64,000 bases of DNA from Novosphingobium sp. CECT 9465 (GTDB lineage Bacteria; Pseudomonadota; Alphaproteobacteria; Sphingomonadales; Sphingomonadaceae), in NCBI RefSeq assembly GCF_920987055.1, contig NZ_CAKLBX010000001.1:2528501-2592500 (forward strand), written 5' to 3'. The notes beneath the pieces were generated by a model, which made no database searches, was not told the DNA's origin, and saw nothing but the letters and a program-made list of their open reading frames with translations. Made by a program: the position numbers and the translations under genes. Below are positions 7,037 to 15,867 of the stretch, one piece after another; position 1 is the first letter of the stretch, and each line of letters begins with the position of its first letter.

Positions 7037-7692
7037 AAACCTGCTTCGATGGCAACGCGGATGGCATCGGCGCTGGTCTTGACATCAAGCCCCTTGAGCA
7101 CGGCCGAACGGTGCATCTTTACCGTGCGTTCGCTCAATGAAAGTTCGTAGGCGATCTGCTTGTTCAGCTTGCCCGCCGCCATGAGGACCAGAATTTCCTT
7201 CTGGCGGCGGCTCAGGCGTTCCACGCGGGCAGCAGCGCCACTGCGGCGCGCATCGTTGGCCTGGGCCTGATCCTCGGCGATTTCGACTTGAGATCCGAGG
7301 AAGTATTCAACCTCGCCGGCGGCATCGAATATCGGGGCAACCATGACGGCGTTGCGGAAGGGCGTCCCGTCCTTCTTGTAGTTCAGTATCTCGACCATCA
7401 CCGGCTGCTTGCGCCAGATCCCTTCGCGCAGGATAGCCGCGCGGTCATCCTCTGTCTCCGTTCCACGCAGGAAGCGGCAGTTGCGGCCGATGATCTCGTC
7501 ACGGGCATAGCCGGTGAGTTCGACAAACGCATCGTTGCAGGCAACGATCGGGTTGTCCGGCAAACGCGGGTTGCTGATGACGGCGGCCGTCGGGCTGGAT
7601 GCGATCATTTCGGCGATGGACATGGGGGTCATATACGCGTGCCCGGCCCGATTTCCAATGCGTGCCCTTTGGTCCGTGTTGTTACCTGCCAT
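7033..7692 (-). CDS. LOV-HTH blue-light-responsive transcription factor (EL222-like)
   Basis: The protein joins a LOV photosensor (about residues 25-135) to a LuxR-type HTH (about 155-215). The LOV signature 'GRNCRFLRG' carries the Cys that forms the flavin adduct, at residue 72 when translation starts at 7692. The flavin-contacting Asn in 'NYKKDGTPFRN' and the conserved Gln in 'FLGSQVEI' are also present, so the photocycle should work. EL222 of Erythrobacter litoralis has the same domain order and nearly the same length (222 residues); its HTH is released from the LOV domain by blue light and binds DNA as a dimer. The start at 7692 is chosen for length and to avoid overlapping folE; longer and shorter starts exist. 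It is divergent from folE (58-base gap) and convergent with the HWE kinase. Confidence 0.87.
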   Translation of the reverse strand: MAGNNTDQRARIGNRAGHAYMTPMSIAEMIASSPTAAVISNPRLPDNPIVACNDAFVELTGYARDEIIGRNCRFLRGTETEDDRAAILREGIWRKQPVMVEILNYKKDGTPFRNAVMVAPIFDAAGEVEYFLGSQVEIAEDQAQANDARRSGAAARVERLSRRQKEILVLMAAGKLNKQIAYELSLSERTVKMHRSAVLKGLDVKTSADAIRVAIEAGF

Positions 7693-7750
7693 GGCCGCGC
7701 GCATCCGAGTGAACATTGCAGCGCCGATTGCTGCCGGAGCGTGTTGACCG

Positions 7751-8386
7751 ATGAACGTCCTTTCTCCTTCCTTAGCCGCCTCTTCCGGCATGGCCGATGT
7801 CGTCGGGGAGGACGGCAAGATCGTGGTGCCGACCGACGTGCAGGATGCGATCCGCACACTGATCCGCTGGTCAGGCGACGTGCCGGAGCGCGAAGGCCTG
7901 CTCGACACGCCCAAGCGCGTGGCGAGGGCATGGCGCGAATATTGCAGCGGTTATGCAACCGATCCGGGCGCGCACCTTTCGCGAACGTTCGAAGAAGTCG
8001 GCGGGTACGACGAGGTCGTTCTGCTGCGCGACATCCCTTTTCAAAGCCACTGCGAACATCACATGGCACCGATTACCGGGACCGCATCGATCGCTTACCT
8101 GCCGCGCGACCGCGTGGTCGGCATCTCGAAGCTGGCGCGCGTGCTGCACGGCTTTGCGCAGCGCCTGCAGGTTCAGGAACGCCTGACGGCCGAAGTGGCG
8201 CAATGCATCTGGGACAATCTCCAGCCGCACGGCGTGGCTGTGGTGATCGAGGCGCAGCACGGCTGCATGACCGGGCGCGGAGTCAAGACACATGGCGTGG
8301 GAATGGTAACCAGCCGTATGCTCGGATGCTTCCTCGACGATGCCAGCAGCCGCAAGGAAGTCCTGGCGTTGATGGGTCGTGGTTGA
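7751..8386 (+). CDS. folE: GTP cyclohydrolase I
   Basis: The 211-residue enzyme converts GTP to 7,8-dihydroneopterin triphosphate, the first step of tetrahydrofolate synthesis. Signature elements are 'SHCEHHMAPITG' (Zn-binding Cys and catalytic His residues), 'GISKLARVLHGFAQRLQVQE' and 'HGCMTGRGVKTHG' (second Zn-binding Cys). The length is typical of the homodecameric bacterial type. It is divergent from the LOV-HTH gene and is followed 19 bases later by a flavin oxidoreductase on the same strand. The short shared upstream region makes light-dependent control conceivable, but that is speculation. Confidence 0.96.
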   Translation: MNVLSPSLAASSGMADVVGEDGKIVVPTDVQDAIRTLIRWSGDVPEREGLLDTPKRVARAWREYCSGYATDPGAHLSRTFEEVGGYDEVVLLRDIPFQSHCEHHMAPITGTASIAYLPRDRVVGISKLARVLHGFAQRLQVQERLTAEVAQCIWDNLQPHGVAVVIEAQHGCMTGRGVKTHGVGMVTSRMLGCFLDDASSRKEVLALMGRG

Positions 8387-8405
8387 GCTTCGGACCACCG
8401 TGACA

Positions 8406-9374
8406 ATGCGAATTGCTATCATCGGTGCCGGCATGTCCGGCCTGTCCTGTGCTGACCGGCTCAAACATGCCGGGCACAGCGTTGCCCTGTTCGACAAGGG
8501 GCGCGGCCCCGGTGGGCGTATGTCGACCCGGCGGATGCACACCCCTTTGGGCGAAGTCCATGTGGATCATGGAGCGCAATACTTTACCGTTCGCGATCCT
8601 GCATTCATGGCGCAAGTCGCGCGCTGGTCGGCCAGCGGCGTAGCTGCACCCTGGCCAGCCGCCGGAACCGGCGCATGGGTGGGCGTACCGGGGATGAGCG
8701 AAGTCGTCCGCGATCTGGCGCAGCAGCATGACGTTTCATTTGGCTGGCATGTGCGCGGGCTGGTCCGGCGCGATGGCGCTTGGCACCTGACCGGTGACAC
8801 CTCCACGGGTGAGCGTGTGCAGAGCGGCCCGTTCGACACAGTGATCGTTTCCTTGCCGCCAGAGCAGACAGCCGCGATCGTGGCGCTCCATGACCTGTCG
8901 CTTGCCGCAGCGGCGCTTGCCGCACGGTCGCAACCGTGCTGGACCGGCATGTTCGTGTTTGAACAGCGACTGGCCACCGATCGTGACGCAGTTCGCGATT
9001 CAGGGCTGATCAACTGGGCCGCGCGCAATTCCGCAAAGCCGGGCCGAGCGGAACCGGAAGCCTGGGTGATACAGGCCAACGCGCATTGGTCGGGCGAGCA
9101 TATCGAGGAAGCCGCCGACGTGGTGGCCACCCGGTTGCACATGGCGCTTGGCGAAGCGCTTGCGATCGAGATGCCAGCCCCGGTCATGTCTTCGGCCCAT
9201 CGCTGGCGCTATGCCATGTCGACCGGCAGCGATCTTGGCGCCTTGTGGAGCGAACAATCGCGGATCGGCATCTGCGGTGACTGGCTGCTTGGCCCACGGG
9301 TGGAAAATGCGTGGCTTTCCGGCAAGGCTCTGGCGAACAAGATCCTGTCAACAATGCAACAACAAGCCGCATAG
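8406..9374 (+). CDS. Renalase-like NAD(P)/FAD-dependent oxidoreductase
   Basis: The 322-residue flavoprotein opens with a dinucleotide-binding fold ('IAIIGAGMSGLSCADRL'), followed by 'GRGPGGRMSTRR' and 'VDHGAQYFTVRDPAF', the arrangement seen in the renalase-like branch of the amine-oxidase superfamily. A C-terminal FAD-contacting segment ('ICGDWLLGPRVENAWLSG') is present. Bacterial renalase relatives oxidise aberrant dihydro-NAD(P)H isomers, but the substrate here is not proven. The ATG at 8406 is used because the FAD-binding strand begins there. It follows folE by 19 bases and probably shares its transcript. It is convergent with the RND outer-membrane gene. Confidence 0.82.
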   Translation: MRIAIIGAGMSGLSCADRLKHAGHSVALFDKGRGPGGRMSTRRMHTPLGEVHVDHGAQYFTVRDPAFMAQVARWSASGVAAPWPAAGTGAWVGVPGMSEVVRDLAQQHDVSFGWHVRGLVRRDGAWHLTGDTSTGERVQSGPFDTVIVSLPPEQTAAIVALHDLSLAAAALAARSQPCWTGMFVFEQRLATDRDAVRDSGLINWAARNSAKPGRAEPEAWVIQANAHWSGEHIEEAADVVATRLHMALGEALAIEMPAPVMSSAHRWRYAMSTGSDLGALWSEQSRIGICGDWLLGPRVENAWLSGKALANKILSTMQQQAA

Positions 9375-9420
9375 CGCTTGTTCAGACATCCCCGGATTTG
9401 CCGCCGGGCAGGCATTTCAA

Positions 9421-10848
9421 CTATGGTGAAGACGTTGCCTCTGCCGGCCGGGCTTTTCCTTCATTAAGGCCTCCTCCCAACGCGCGATAGAGTTCAACCA
9501 TGTTGGCCGCCCTGGTCAGCCGCGCCAATACGAGCGCCTGCTTTGCGGTGTACAGCGTACGCTGGGCGTCGAGCGGTTCGAGGTAGTTGGCGATCCCGGC
9601 ATCGAACCGGGCCTGCGTGAGACGATAGGCGATCGCGGCATTGCTTTCGAGTGATGCTTGCGCAGTCACCTTGTCGTCAATCGTGCCGCGGCGGGCCAAG
9701 GCATCGGAAACCTCGCGGAATGCCGACTGGATCGCACGTTCATAAGCAGCAAGGGCTGCATCGCGTGATGCATTCGCGGCGCCAAGATTGCCTGCAATGC
9801 CGCCGCCATCGAAGATCGTCTGCCGGGCATTCCCGCTGACAGACTTCTGGAAGCTGTCCCCATCGAACAACGCGCCAAGGCCGCTGCTGGCAAAACCGAG
9901 CAAACCGGTCAGCGAGATCGTGGGAAAAAATGCTGCGCGCGCCGCACCGATATCGGCATATGCGGCGCGCAGATCATGCTCGGCGGCAAGCACGTCGGGG
10001 CGGCGCAGCAGTACGGCGGATGAAAGCCCGACCGGCAGCGAGCCACGCAGATAGTCGCCATTGCCCAGCGTCATGGGCAGCAGATCATCCGGCAGTGCAT
10101 CACCTGCGAGCAGATCGAGAGCGTTGCGCGCCTGCGCCAGACTGGTGCGGAAATCCGCGACATCCGCTTCCGCGCTGTTGACCGCCGTGGTGGCGCTGGC
10201 GACATCCAGCCGGGTGCCGATCCCGTTTGCTTCGCGCCGGATATTGAGCGCCAGCGTTTCGCGACGCGAAACAAGCGTTTCTTCGGCAATGCGCAAGGCA
10301 TCGGCGGTAGCGGCGTGCGTAAGCCAGGCGCTGGCGGTTTCCGCAACCAGCGCGATTTGCGTGGCCTTGCGGCCTTCGTCGGTGGCCAGATAGCTCTGGA
10401 ACGCTGACGCACTCTGGTTGCGCAGTCGCCCGAACAGATCGATTTCATAAGCGCTGACGCCTGCCTGCACGGAAAAGTTGTCCGTCACCCGGCCTGCACT
10501 GGCGCGTGTTTCGGATGCGGTGCCCGTGGTCCCGATCGCAGGAATCAGGGCCGCCCGCTCGACGCGATACAGGGCGCGGGCACGCTCGACGTTGGCAACC
10601 GCGATACGCAAGTCGCGGTTGTCGGAAAGCGCCTTGGCGATAACCTGCTGTAGCCGGGCATCGGTGAAGAACAACCGCCAGCCGAGCGCATCGACCGTCG
10701 TTTCGCCTTCCGCAAGGGCAGGATAGGCAGGACCTTGCGGCAATTTCGGCGTGACGGGTGCTTCAGGCCGGACATATTTCGGCGCGAGGTTGCACCCGCC
10801 CAGCGCCAGCATCGGAAGCACGGCAATGCTCAGGCGAATACGGATCAT
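9421..10848 (-). CDS. RND efflux outer-membrane lipoprotein, NodT/OprM family
   Basis: The 475-residue protein has a lipoprotein signal with lipobox 'LGGC' near residue 19, and two repeated outer-membrane-efflux (TolC-like) halves rich in Ala/Leu/Arg helices. It would form the trimeric outer-membrane and periplasmic channel of a tripartite pump. Typical family landmarks include 'VSAYEIDLFGRLRNQS' and 'RRPDVLAAEHDLRAAYADIGAARAAFFP', read in pieces. It is the third gene of the operon adaptor-permease-channel; its ATG overlaps the permease stop as ATGA. Convergent with the renalase-like gene. Confidence 0.93.
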   Translation of the reverse strand: MIRIRLSIAVLPMLALGGCNLAPKYVRPEAPVTPKLPQGPAYPALAEGETTVDALGWRLFFTDARLQQVIAKALSDNRDLRIAVANVERARALYRVERAALIPAIGTTGTASETRASAGRVTDNFSVQAGVSAYEIDLFGRLRNQSASAFQSYLATDEGRKATQIALVAETASAWLTHAATADALRIAEETLVSRRETLALNIRREANGIGTRLDVASATTAVNSAEADVADFRTSLAQARNALDLLAGDALPDDLLPMTLGNGDYLRGSLPVGLSSAVLLRRPDVLAAEHDLRAAYADIGAARAAFFPTISLTGLLGFASSGLGALFDGDSFQKSVSGNARQTIFDGGGIAGNLGAANASRDAALAAYERAIQSAFREVSDALARRGTIDDKVTAQASLESNAAIAYRLTQARFDAGIANYLEPLDAQRTLYTAKQALVLARLTRAANMVELYRALGGGLNEGKARPAEATSSP

Positions 10849-13800
10849 GCCGGTTCTCCGTGCGGTTCGACCGGACCTTTTGCCTTGCGCCGGAACAGGC
10901 CTTTCACCAGCACGAAGAACAGGGGCACGAAGAAGATCGCCAGTACCGTCGCTGAAATCATCCCGCCCATCACGCCTGTACCGATGGCCTTGCGACCGTT
11001 CGCGCCTGCTCCGTCCGCGATGACAAGAGGCACGACGCCGGCAATGAATGCAACGCTGGTCATGATGATCGGCCGCAGTCGCAGCCGCGCGCCTTCGAGC
11101 GCTGCGGCGACTGGTTCGACACCGCGCTGCATGGCGGCTTCGGCAAATTCGACGATGAGAATCGCGTTCTTGGCGGACAGGCCGATCGTGGTCAGCAGCG
11201 CGACCTGGAAATAGATATCGTTGCTGAATCCGCGCACGGTGACCGCCAGCACCGCGCCAATGATACCCAGCGGGATCACCAGCAGCACCGCAACCGGGAC
11301 CGACCAGCTTTCATAAAGCGCCGCAAGGCACAGAAAAATGAAGAAGATCGAAGCCGCATAGAGCAGCGTCGATTGGCTGGAGGCGGCACGTTCCTGATAC
11401 GAAAGGCCGCTCCACGCGACCGAGAAGTTGCCATCGAGCCGGGCGGCATTGTCCTCCATGATCTGCATCGCCTCGCCCGAACTCACGCCGGAAGCGCCGC
11501 TGCCCTGGAGTTGCTGCGCCGCTATGCCGTTGAAACGATCCAGCCGCACCGCACCTTGGGTCCAGTGCGAAGAAGCGAAGGCAGAGAACGGCGCCATCTG
11601 CCCCCCGCTGCCGCGCACGAACCACTGGCCAAGATCGGCCGGTTCATTGCGATAAGGCGCATCACCCTGCACGAACACACGCTTTACACGGCCACGATCG
11701 ACGAAGTCGTTCACATAAAGCCCGCCCCATGCAATCGACAGGGTCGAGTTGGCACTTGCGGGCGTGATCTGGAACGCCGTGAGAGCATCGTCGTCGATGT
11801 CCACCTTCAACTGCGGCGTGTCTTCCAGACCGCTGAGGCGCACTTGCGCGAGGCGCGGGTTCTCTTCGGCCAGCTGCGCGAGTTGACGGCGCGCAGCGGT
11901 AAGCGCCTCGCGGCCGGCACCACCGGCATCCTGCAACCACATTTCGAACCCGCCCGAATTGCCGAGACCGCGAATGGGTGGCGGGTCGAGCACGAAGATT
12001 TGCGCATCGCGAGATTTGCGGAAATGCGCGTTGAGCCTTTCGGCAATGGCCGTGGCGCTACGATCGCTGCCCGTGCGTTCAGACCAGTCCTTGAGCAGAA
12101 CGAAGCCCTGCCCCGCATTCTGCGCAGAGCCGGACTGACCACGCCCCATAATCACGAAAACCGCCTTCACATTCTCGCTTTCGGTCTGGTTGATATAGTC
12201 CGAAATGCCTGCTGCGATGGCTCTGGTCTGCTCCGCAGTGGAGCCGACCGGCAACTGGTAATTGAGCGAAAGATTGCCCTGGTCCTCGGCTGGCAGGAAA
12301 CTGGTCGGCAACCGGACGTAAAGCACCACCATCGCCACACCGATGGCCGCGAACACCGCGAGCCATGGTGCCGGGCGTCCGACCACCCGCGCCAGGCGAT
12401 TGCGATAACGATGTTCGAGACTGGTGTAACCATTGTTGAACGCCGAAAAGAACCGTCCCTTGGGCTTTTCGTGATCGGCGACGGGTTTGAGCAGGGTCGC
12501 GCACAATGCCGGGGTAAAAACCAGCGCGACGATCACGGAAAGCACCATCGCGGACACGATGGTAACCGAGAACTGGCGGTAGATCGCCCCGGTTGAACCG
12601 CCGAAGAACGCCATCGGTACGAACACGGCGGTCAGAACCAGCGTAATGCCGATCAGCGCCGAGGTGATCTCCTGCATCGATTTGACCGTGGCCTCCAACG
12701 GCCCCAGCTTTTCCTCATGCATCACGCGTTCGACGTTTTCGACCACCACGATGGCATCATCGACCAGCAGGCCGATGGCCAGAACCACGCCAAACATCGT
12801 CAACGTATTGATCGTGTATCCCGCCAGCGAAAGCACACCGAACGTGCCCAGCAGCACGACCGGCACGGCAATTGCCGGGATCAGCGTGGCCCGCCAGCTT
12901 TGCAGGAAGACAAACATCACGATCACGACCAGCACGATCGCCTCGAACAGCGACCAGACGACCTCTTCGATCGAGAGCTTGACGAAAGTGCTGCTGTCGC
13001 GCGGGTAGGCGATCTTGTAGCCGGGGGGAAGATCACGCGCCAGTTGCTCTACCGATGCCTTGACCAGATCGGCTGTCTTCATCGCATTCGCGCCTGAAGC
13101 AAGGCTGATCGACAGGCCGGTGGCAGACTTCCCGTTGAAGCGGCTCAGCGCGCCATAGTTCTCTTCGCCCATCTCGACGCGAGCGACGTCCTTGAGCTTG
13201 ACCACCGAGCCATCGACATTGGTCTTGACCACGATGTTGCGGAACTGGTCGGGCGTTTCAAGACGCGAACGGGCGGTAACCGTGGCGTTGAGGCGCTGCC
13301 CTTCGGGCGCTGGATTTCCGCCGATTTCGCCAGCGGCAACTTGCGTGTTCTGTGCCTGCAAAGCTGCGGTAATGTCTGACGGGATCAGTTGCACCGCGGC
13401 CAGACGCAACGGATCAAGCCATATCCGCATGGCAAAAGACCCGCCGAAAACCTGTGTACTGCCCACGCCTTCGACGCGGGAAATCGGATCCTGGAAATGG
13501 GTGGTTAGGTAATCCGAGATGTCCGAATTGGTCGCGCGCCCGGTTTCGTCATAGATGGAAACAACCATCAGCTGGTCGGACTGCGCCTTGTTGACGTTGA
13601 CGCCCTGTTGCTGGACCACGGCAGGAAGGCGGCTGATCGCACGCGAAATCGCGTTTTGGACCTGCACTTGCGCGGTGTCGGGATCGGTGCCCTTGTCGAA
13701 GGTTACGGTGATGCTGGACGAACCGTTGGACGAGTTCGCATTGAAATAAAGCAGCCCGTCAAGACCCTTGAGCTGCTGCTCCAGTATCTGCGTGACGCTG

Positions 13801-13979
13801 TTTTCAACCGTCGCGGCATCGGCGCCGCCATACGTGGCGTTGATCGAAACCGTGGGAGGGGCAATGTCGGGATATTGCTCGACACCCATGGTGGACACGG
13901 CAACCAGGCCCGCCGCCATGATGACGATGGCCATGACCCATGCGAAAATCGGACGGTGCGCGAAGAAACGGGAAATCAT
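10845..13979 (-). CDS. RND multidrug efflux permease, HAE1 (AcrB/MexB) family
   Basis: The 1044-residue inner-membrane pump has the usual length and twelve-span layout of AcrB/MexB. The proton-relay Asp pair is in 'LLVDDAIVVVENVERV', and the C-terminal half has 'GLSAKNAILIVEFAE'. Two large periplasmic porter/docking loops lie between spans 1-2 and 7-8. It exchanges protons for hydrophobic drugs, dyes or solvents, taken from the periplasm or outer leaflet, and works with the adaptor (6 bases upstream) and the outer-membrane channel (overlapping stop/start). No regulator of the TetR or MarR type lies beside the operon, so control may be from elsewhere. Confidence 0.96.
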   Translation of the reverse strand: MISRFFAHRPIFAWVMAIVIMAAGLVAVSTMGVEQYPDIAPPTVSINATYGGADAATVENSVTQILEQQLKGLDGLLYFNANSSNGSSSITVTFDKGTDPDTAQVQVQNAISRAISRLPAVVQQQGVNVNKAQSDQLMVVSIYDETGRATNSDISDYLTTHFQDPISRVEGVGSTQVFGGSFAMRIWLDPLRLAAVQLIPSDITAALQAQNTQVAAGEIGGNPAPEGQRLNATVTARSRLETPDQFRNIVVKTNVDGSVVKLKDVARVEMGEENYGALSRFNGKSATGLSISLASGANAMKTADLVKASVEQLARDLPPGYKIAYPRDSSTFVKLSIEEVVWSLFEAIVLVVIVMFVFLQSWRATLIPAIAVPVVLLGTFGVLSLAGYTINTLTMFGVVLAIGLLVDDAIVVVENVERVMHEEKLGPLEATVKSMQEITSALIGITLVLTAVFVPMAFFGGSTGAIYRQFSVTIVSAMVLSVIVALVFTPALCATLLKPVADHEKPKGRFFSAFNNGYTSLEHRYRNRLARVVGRPAPWLAVFAAIGVAMVVLYVRLPTSFLPAEDQGNLSLNYQLPVGSTAEQTRAIAAGISDYINQTESENVKAVFVIMGRGQSGSAQNAGQGFVLLKDWSERTGSDRSATAIAERLNAHFRKSRDAQIFVLDPPPIRGLGNSGGFEMWLQDAGGAGREALTAARRQLAQLAEENPRLAQVRLSGLEDTPQLKVDIDDDALTAFQITPASANSTLSIAWGGLYVNDFVDRGRVKRVFVQGDAPYRNEPADLGQWFVRGSGGQMAPFSAFASSHWTQGAVRLDRFNGIAAQQLQGSGASGVSSGEAMQIMEDNAARLDGNFSVAWSGLSYQERAASSQSTLLYAASIFFIFLCLAALYESWSVPVAVLLVIPLGIIGAVLAVTVRGFSNDIYFQVALLTTIGLSAKNAILIVEFAEAAMQRGVEPVAAALEGARLRLRPIIMTSVAFIAGVVPLVIADGAGANGRKAIGTGVMGGMISATVLAIFFVPLFFVLVKGLFRRKAKGPVEPHGEPA

Positions 13980-13985
13980 CGGCGT

Positions 13986-15230
13986 TTACTGCGCAGCGGC
14001 AGCGGCCGCACCCCTGGTTGTGCTGGACTGTTTCGAACCGGCGGGCACGATCTTGGCCTTCTGGTTTTCACGCGCGTTGATCAGGCCTTCAACGACGATC
14101 TTCTCACCCGGCTTCAGCCCGCTGGACACAAGCCAGTTCTGGCCGACCGGCGTATCGGCAACGATTTCACGCTTTTCAAGCAGGCCATCCTTGCCGGCAA
14201 CCAGTACGCTCGCGCGGCCGCGCGGATCGCGACTGAGGGCTGCCTGCGGCACCAGGATGGCACCCGGCACGGTTCCCTGCCCAACCCGGACACGGACGAA
14301 CAGCCCAGGCAGGAGATCGCCTTTCGGATTGGGCACCACCGCGCGGACAGTGATCGTGCCGGTTTCGGGATTGACGTCGATATCCGCCGGATTGAGCTTG
14401 CCCTTGATCGGATATTCCGAACCATCGGGCAGGATGACCTGAACCGGCGCGGCGCCTGACAACAGCTTCCCGCTTTCGATGGCACGGCGCAATGCAATGA
14501 AATCGGCACCCGATTGCTGGACGTTGACATACATCGGATCAAGCCGTTGGACCTTGGTCATCGGATCGGCCTGGTTGGTGGTGACGAGCGCGCCCTTGGT
14601 GACCATGGAAATGCCGATGCGGCCCGAAATGGGCGAGGACACGCGCGTAAAACCGAGATTGACCTTCGCGGAAGCCAGGGCAGCGCGCGCCTGCTCAACC
14701 GCCGCGCGTGACTGATTGTAGGCCGCGCGCGCGTCGGCGGCATCCTGTTTGCTGACGCCGCCCTGTTCGGCCAGCAGAGCAAACCGCTCCGCCTTCAACT
14801 TGTTGGCCTCAACGGTCGCCTGGGCCGCAGCGACCGTTGCCGAAGCCTGCGCCTGACTGGCGGCGTAAATTCGCGAATCGATCTGATAAAGCGGCTGGCC
14901 TGCCCGAACATAGGAGCCTTCGGAAAACAGGCGGGCCATGACGAGACCCGCAACCTGTGGCCGTACTTCGGCTATTTCGTAGGCTTCGGTGCGGCCGGAA
15001 AGTTCGGTGGTCAATTCCACCGGCCCCGCGCGGGCTATCATCACGCCAACGACCGGGGCAGGTTTCGCCTTCGGTTCGTCGGTCGATCCGCAGGCGGACA
15101 GGGTGAGGGCAAATGCACTGGCTGCAACAACGGAAATGGTCGGCAGGCGCAAGGGCTGGAAAATTCTGTGCGGCAAGAACGATCTCACTGGTAACTGGCA
15201 CCGGTTCGGCTTCGGCGCTCGGTGCGGCAT
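13986..15230 (-). CDS. RND efflux periplasmic adaptor (membrane fusion) lipoprotein
   Basis: This is a membrane-fusion protein of the AcrA/MexA type: lipobox 'LSAC', a biotinyl-lipoyl-like half ('TEAYEIAEVRPQVAGLV'), a long alpha-helical hairpin rich in Ala/Gln/Lys, a second lipoyl half ('APISGRIG'-like, here 'SSPISGRIGIS'), and beta-barrel and membrane-proximal domains. It bridges permease and channel. The start is uncertain: ATG at 15230 gives 414 residues but places about 45 residues before the lipid-modified Cys, longer than usual, so a non-ATG start nearer the lipobox is possible. First gene of the three-gene operon; the C-terminus is an Ala-rich tail. Confidence 0.9.
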   Translation of the reverse strand: MPHRAPKPNRCQLPVRSFLPHRIFQPLRLPTISVVAASAFALTLSACGSTDEPKAKPAPVVGVMIARAGPVELTTELSGRTEAYEIAEVRPQVAGLVMARLFSEGSYVRAGQPLYQIDSRIYAASQAQASATVAAAQATVEANKLKAERFALLAEQGGVSKQDAADARAAYNQSRAAVEQARAALASAKVNLGFTRVSSPISGRIGISMVTKGALVTTNQADPMTKVQRLDPMYVNVQQSGADFIALRRAIESGKLLSGAAPVQVILPDGSEYPIKGKLNPADIDVNPETGTITVRAVVPNPKGDLLPGLFVRVRVGQGTVPGAILVPQAALSRDPRGRASVLVAGKDGLLEKREIVADTPVGQNWLVSSGLKPGEKIVVEGLINARENQKAKIVPAGSKQSSTTRGAAAAAAQ

Positions 15231-15539
15231 GACGTGCCATTGCGCACAACGCCGGATCACCCTGCCCGGCACCTTGGCAGAACGAATTTATTTTGCATGT
15301 CTAGCAGATAGCTGCCCTTGCGCACGTCCCTAATTCGGACAGCCAATAGCTTGCGACACAAAGATACAATTGCCCCGGCGGCCCGTGATTGCACCGATTC
15401 GCGGCCAAGCAACCCCAAAATCGAGGAAAAAAGGCTGCCATGGCGCGAAATTCGGTGGAAAGAGTGCGCTGGGGCATGGCTTTGCCCGATAACCATGCGT
15501 TAGCCGTGCCATCCCTTTTGAGATGAGGACAGAATACCC
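15231..15539. other. Divergent intergenic region between RND operon and HU gene
   Basis: These 309 bases must hold the minus-strand promoter of the efflux operon and the plus-strand promoter of the HU gene. Moderately AT-rich patches occur near 15285-15300, 15345-15370 and 15410-15435. I found no clear dyad, riboswitch-like structure or confident -35/-10 pair, and no credible small gene. Confidence 0.4.
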
Positions 15540-15815
15540 ATGAACAACAGCGACCTCGCCGACATCATCGCGGCAAGCCACGGCCTTACCAAGGCAGACG
15601 CCCGCAAGGCCGTCGACAGCGTGTTCGCCGCGATCACCGACGCCGCTGCAAAGGGCGAAGAAGTTTCGCTGAACGGCTTCGGCAAGTTCAAGGTGAAGAA
15701 CACCCCGGCCCGCGAAGGCCGCAATCCTTCGACCGGCGCGACCATTCAGATCGCCGCTTCGAACAAGCTGACCTTCGCTGCCGCCAAGGCCGTCAAGGAC
15801 AAGCTGAACGGCTGA
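15540..15815 (+). CDS. hup: HU-type histone-like DNA-binding protein
   Basis: The 91-residue protein has the HU/IHF fold signature throughout: 'MNNSDLADIIAASHGLTKADARKAV' (in pieces) helix-turn-helix dimerisation region, 'EEVSLNGFGKFKV', and the DNA-wrapping arm 'REGRNPSTGATIQIAAS' followed by a short C-terminal helix. The arm has the Arg-Asn-Pro tip typical of HU. It compacts and bends DNA as a dimer. It is a single-gene unit, followed by a strong hairpin at 15841-15867. Transcription is divergent from the RND efflux operon. Confidence 0.96.
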   Translation: MNNSDLADIIAASHGLTKADARKAVDSVFAAITDAAAKGEEVSLNGFGKFKVKNTPAREGRNPSTGATIQIAASNKLTFAAAKAVKDKLNG

Positions 15816-15840
15816 GCCTTAACCGACGCATCGGCCAGGA

Positions 15841-15867
15841 CCGGCGCCCGTAACAATCGGGCGCCGG
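15841..15867 (+). terminator. Strong hairpin downstream of the HU gene
   Basis: CCGGCGCCCG, a seven-base loop (TAACAAT), then CGGGCGCCGG give a perfect 10-bp GC-rich stem 25 bases after the HU stop. No T-run follows, so it may work as an attenuating or mRNA-protecting hairpin rather than a classic intrinsic terminator. Confidence 0.6.

Noticed and set aside
11373..12596. A 407-codon plus-strand frame inside the RND permease gene
   Set aside because: It is antisense to the permease, Arg/His-rich, without a signal, domain or ribosome binding site.
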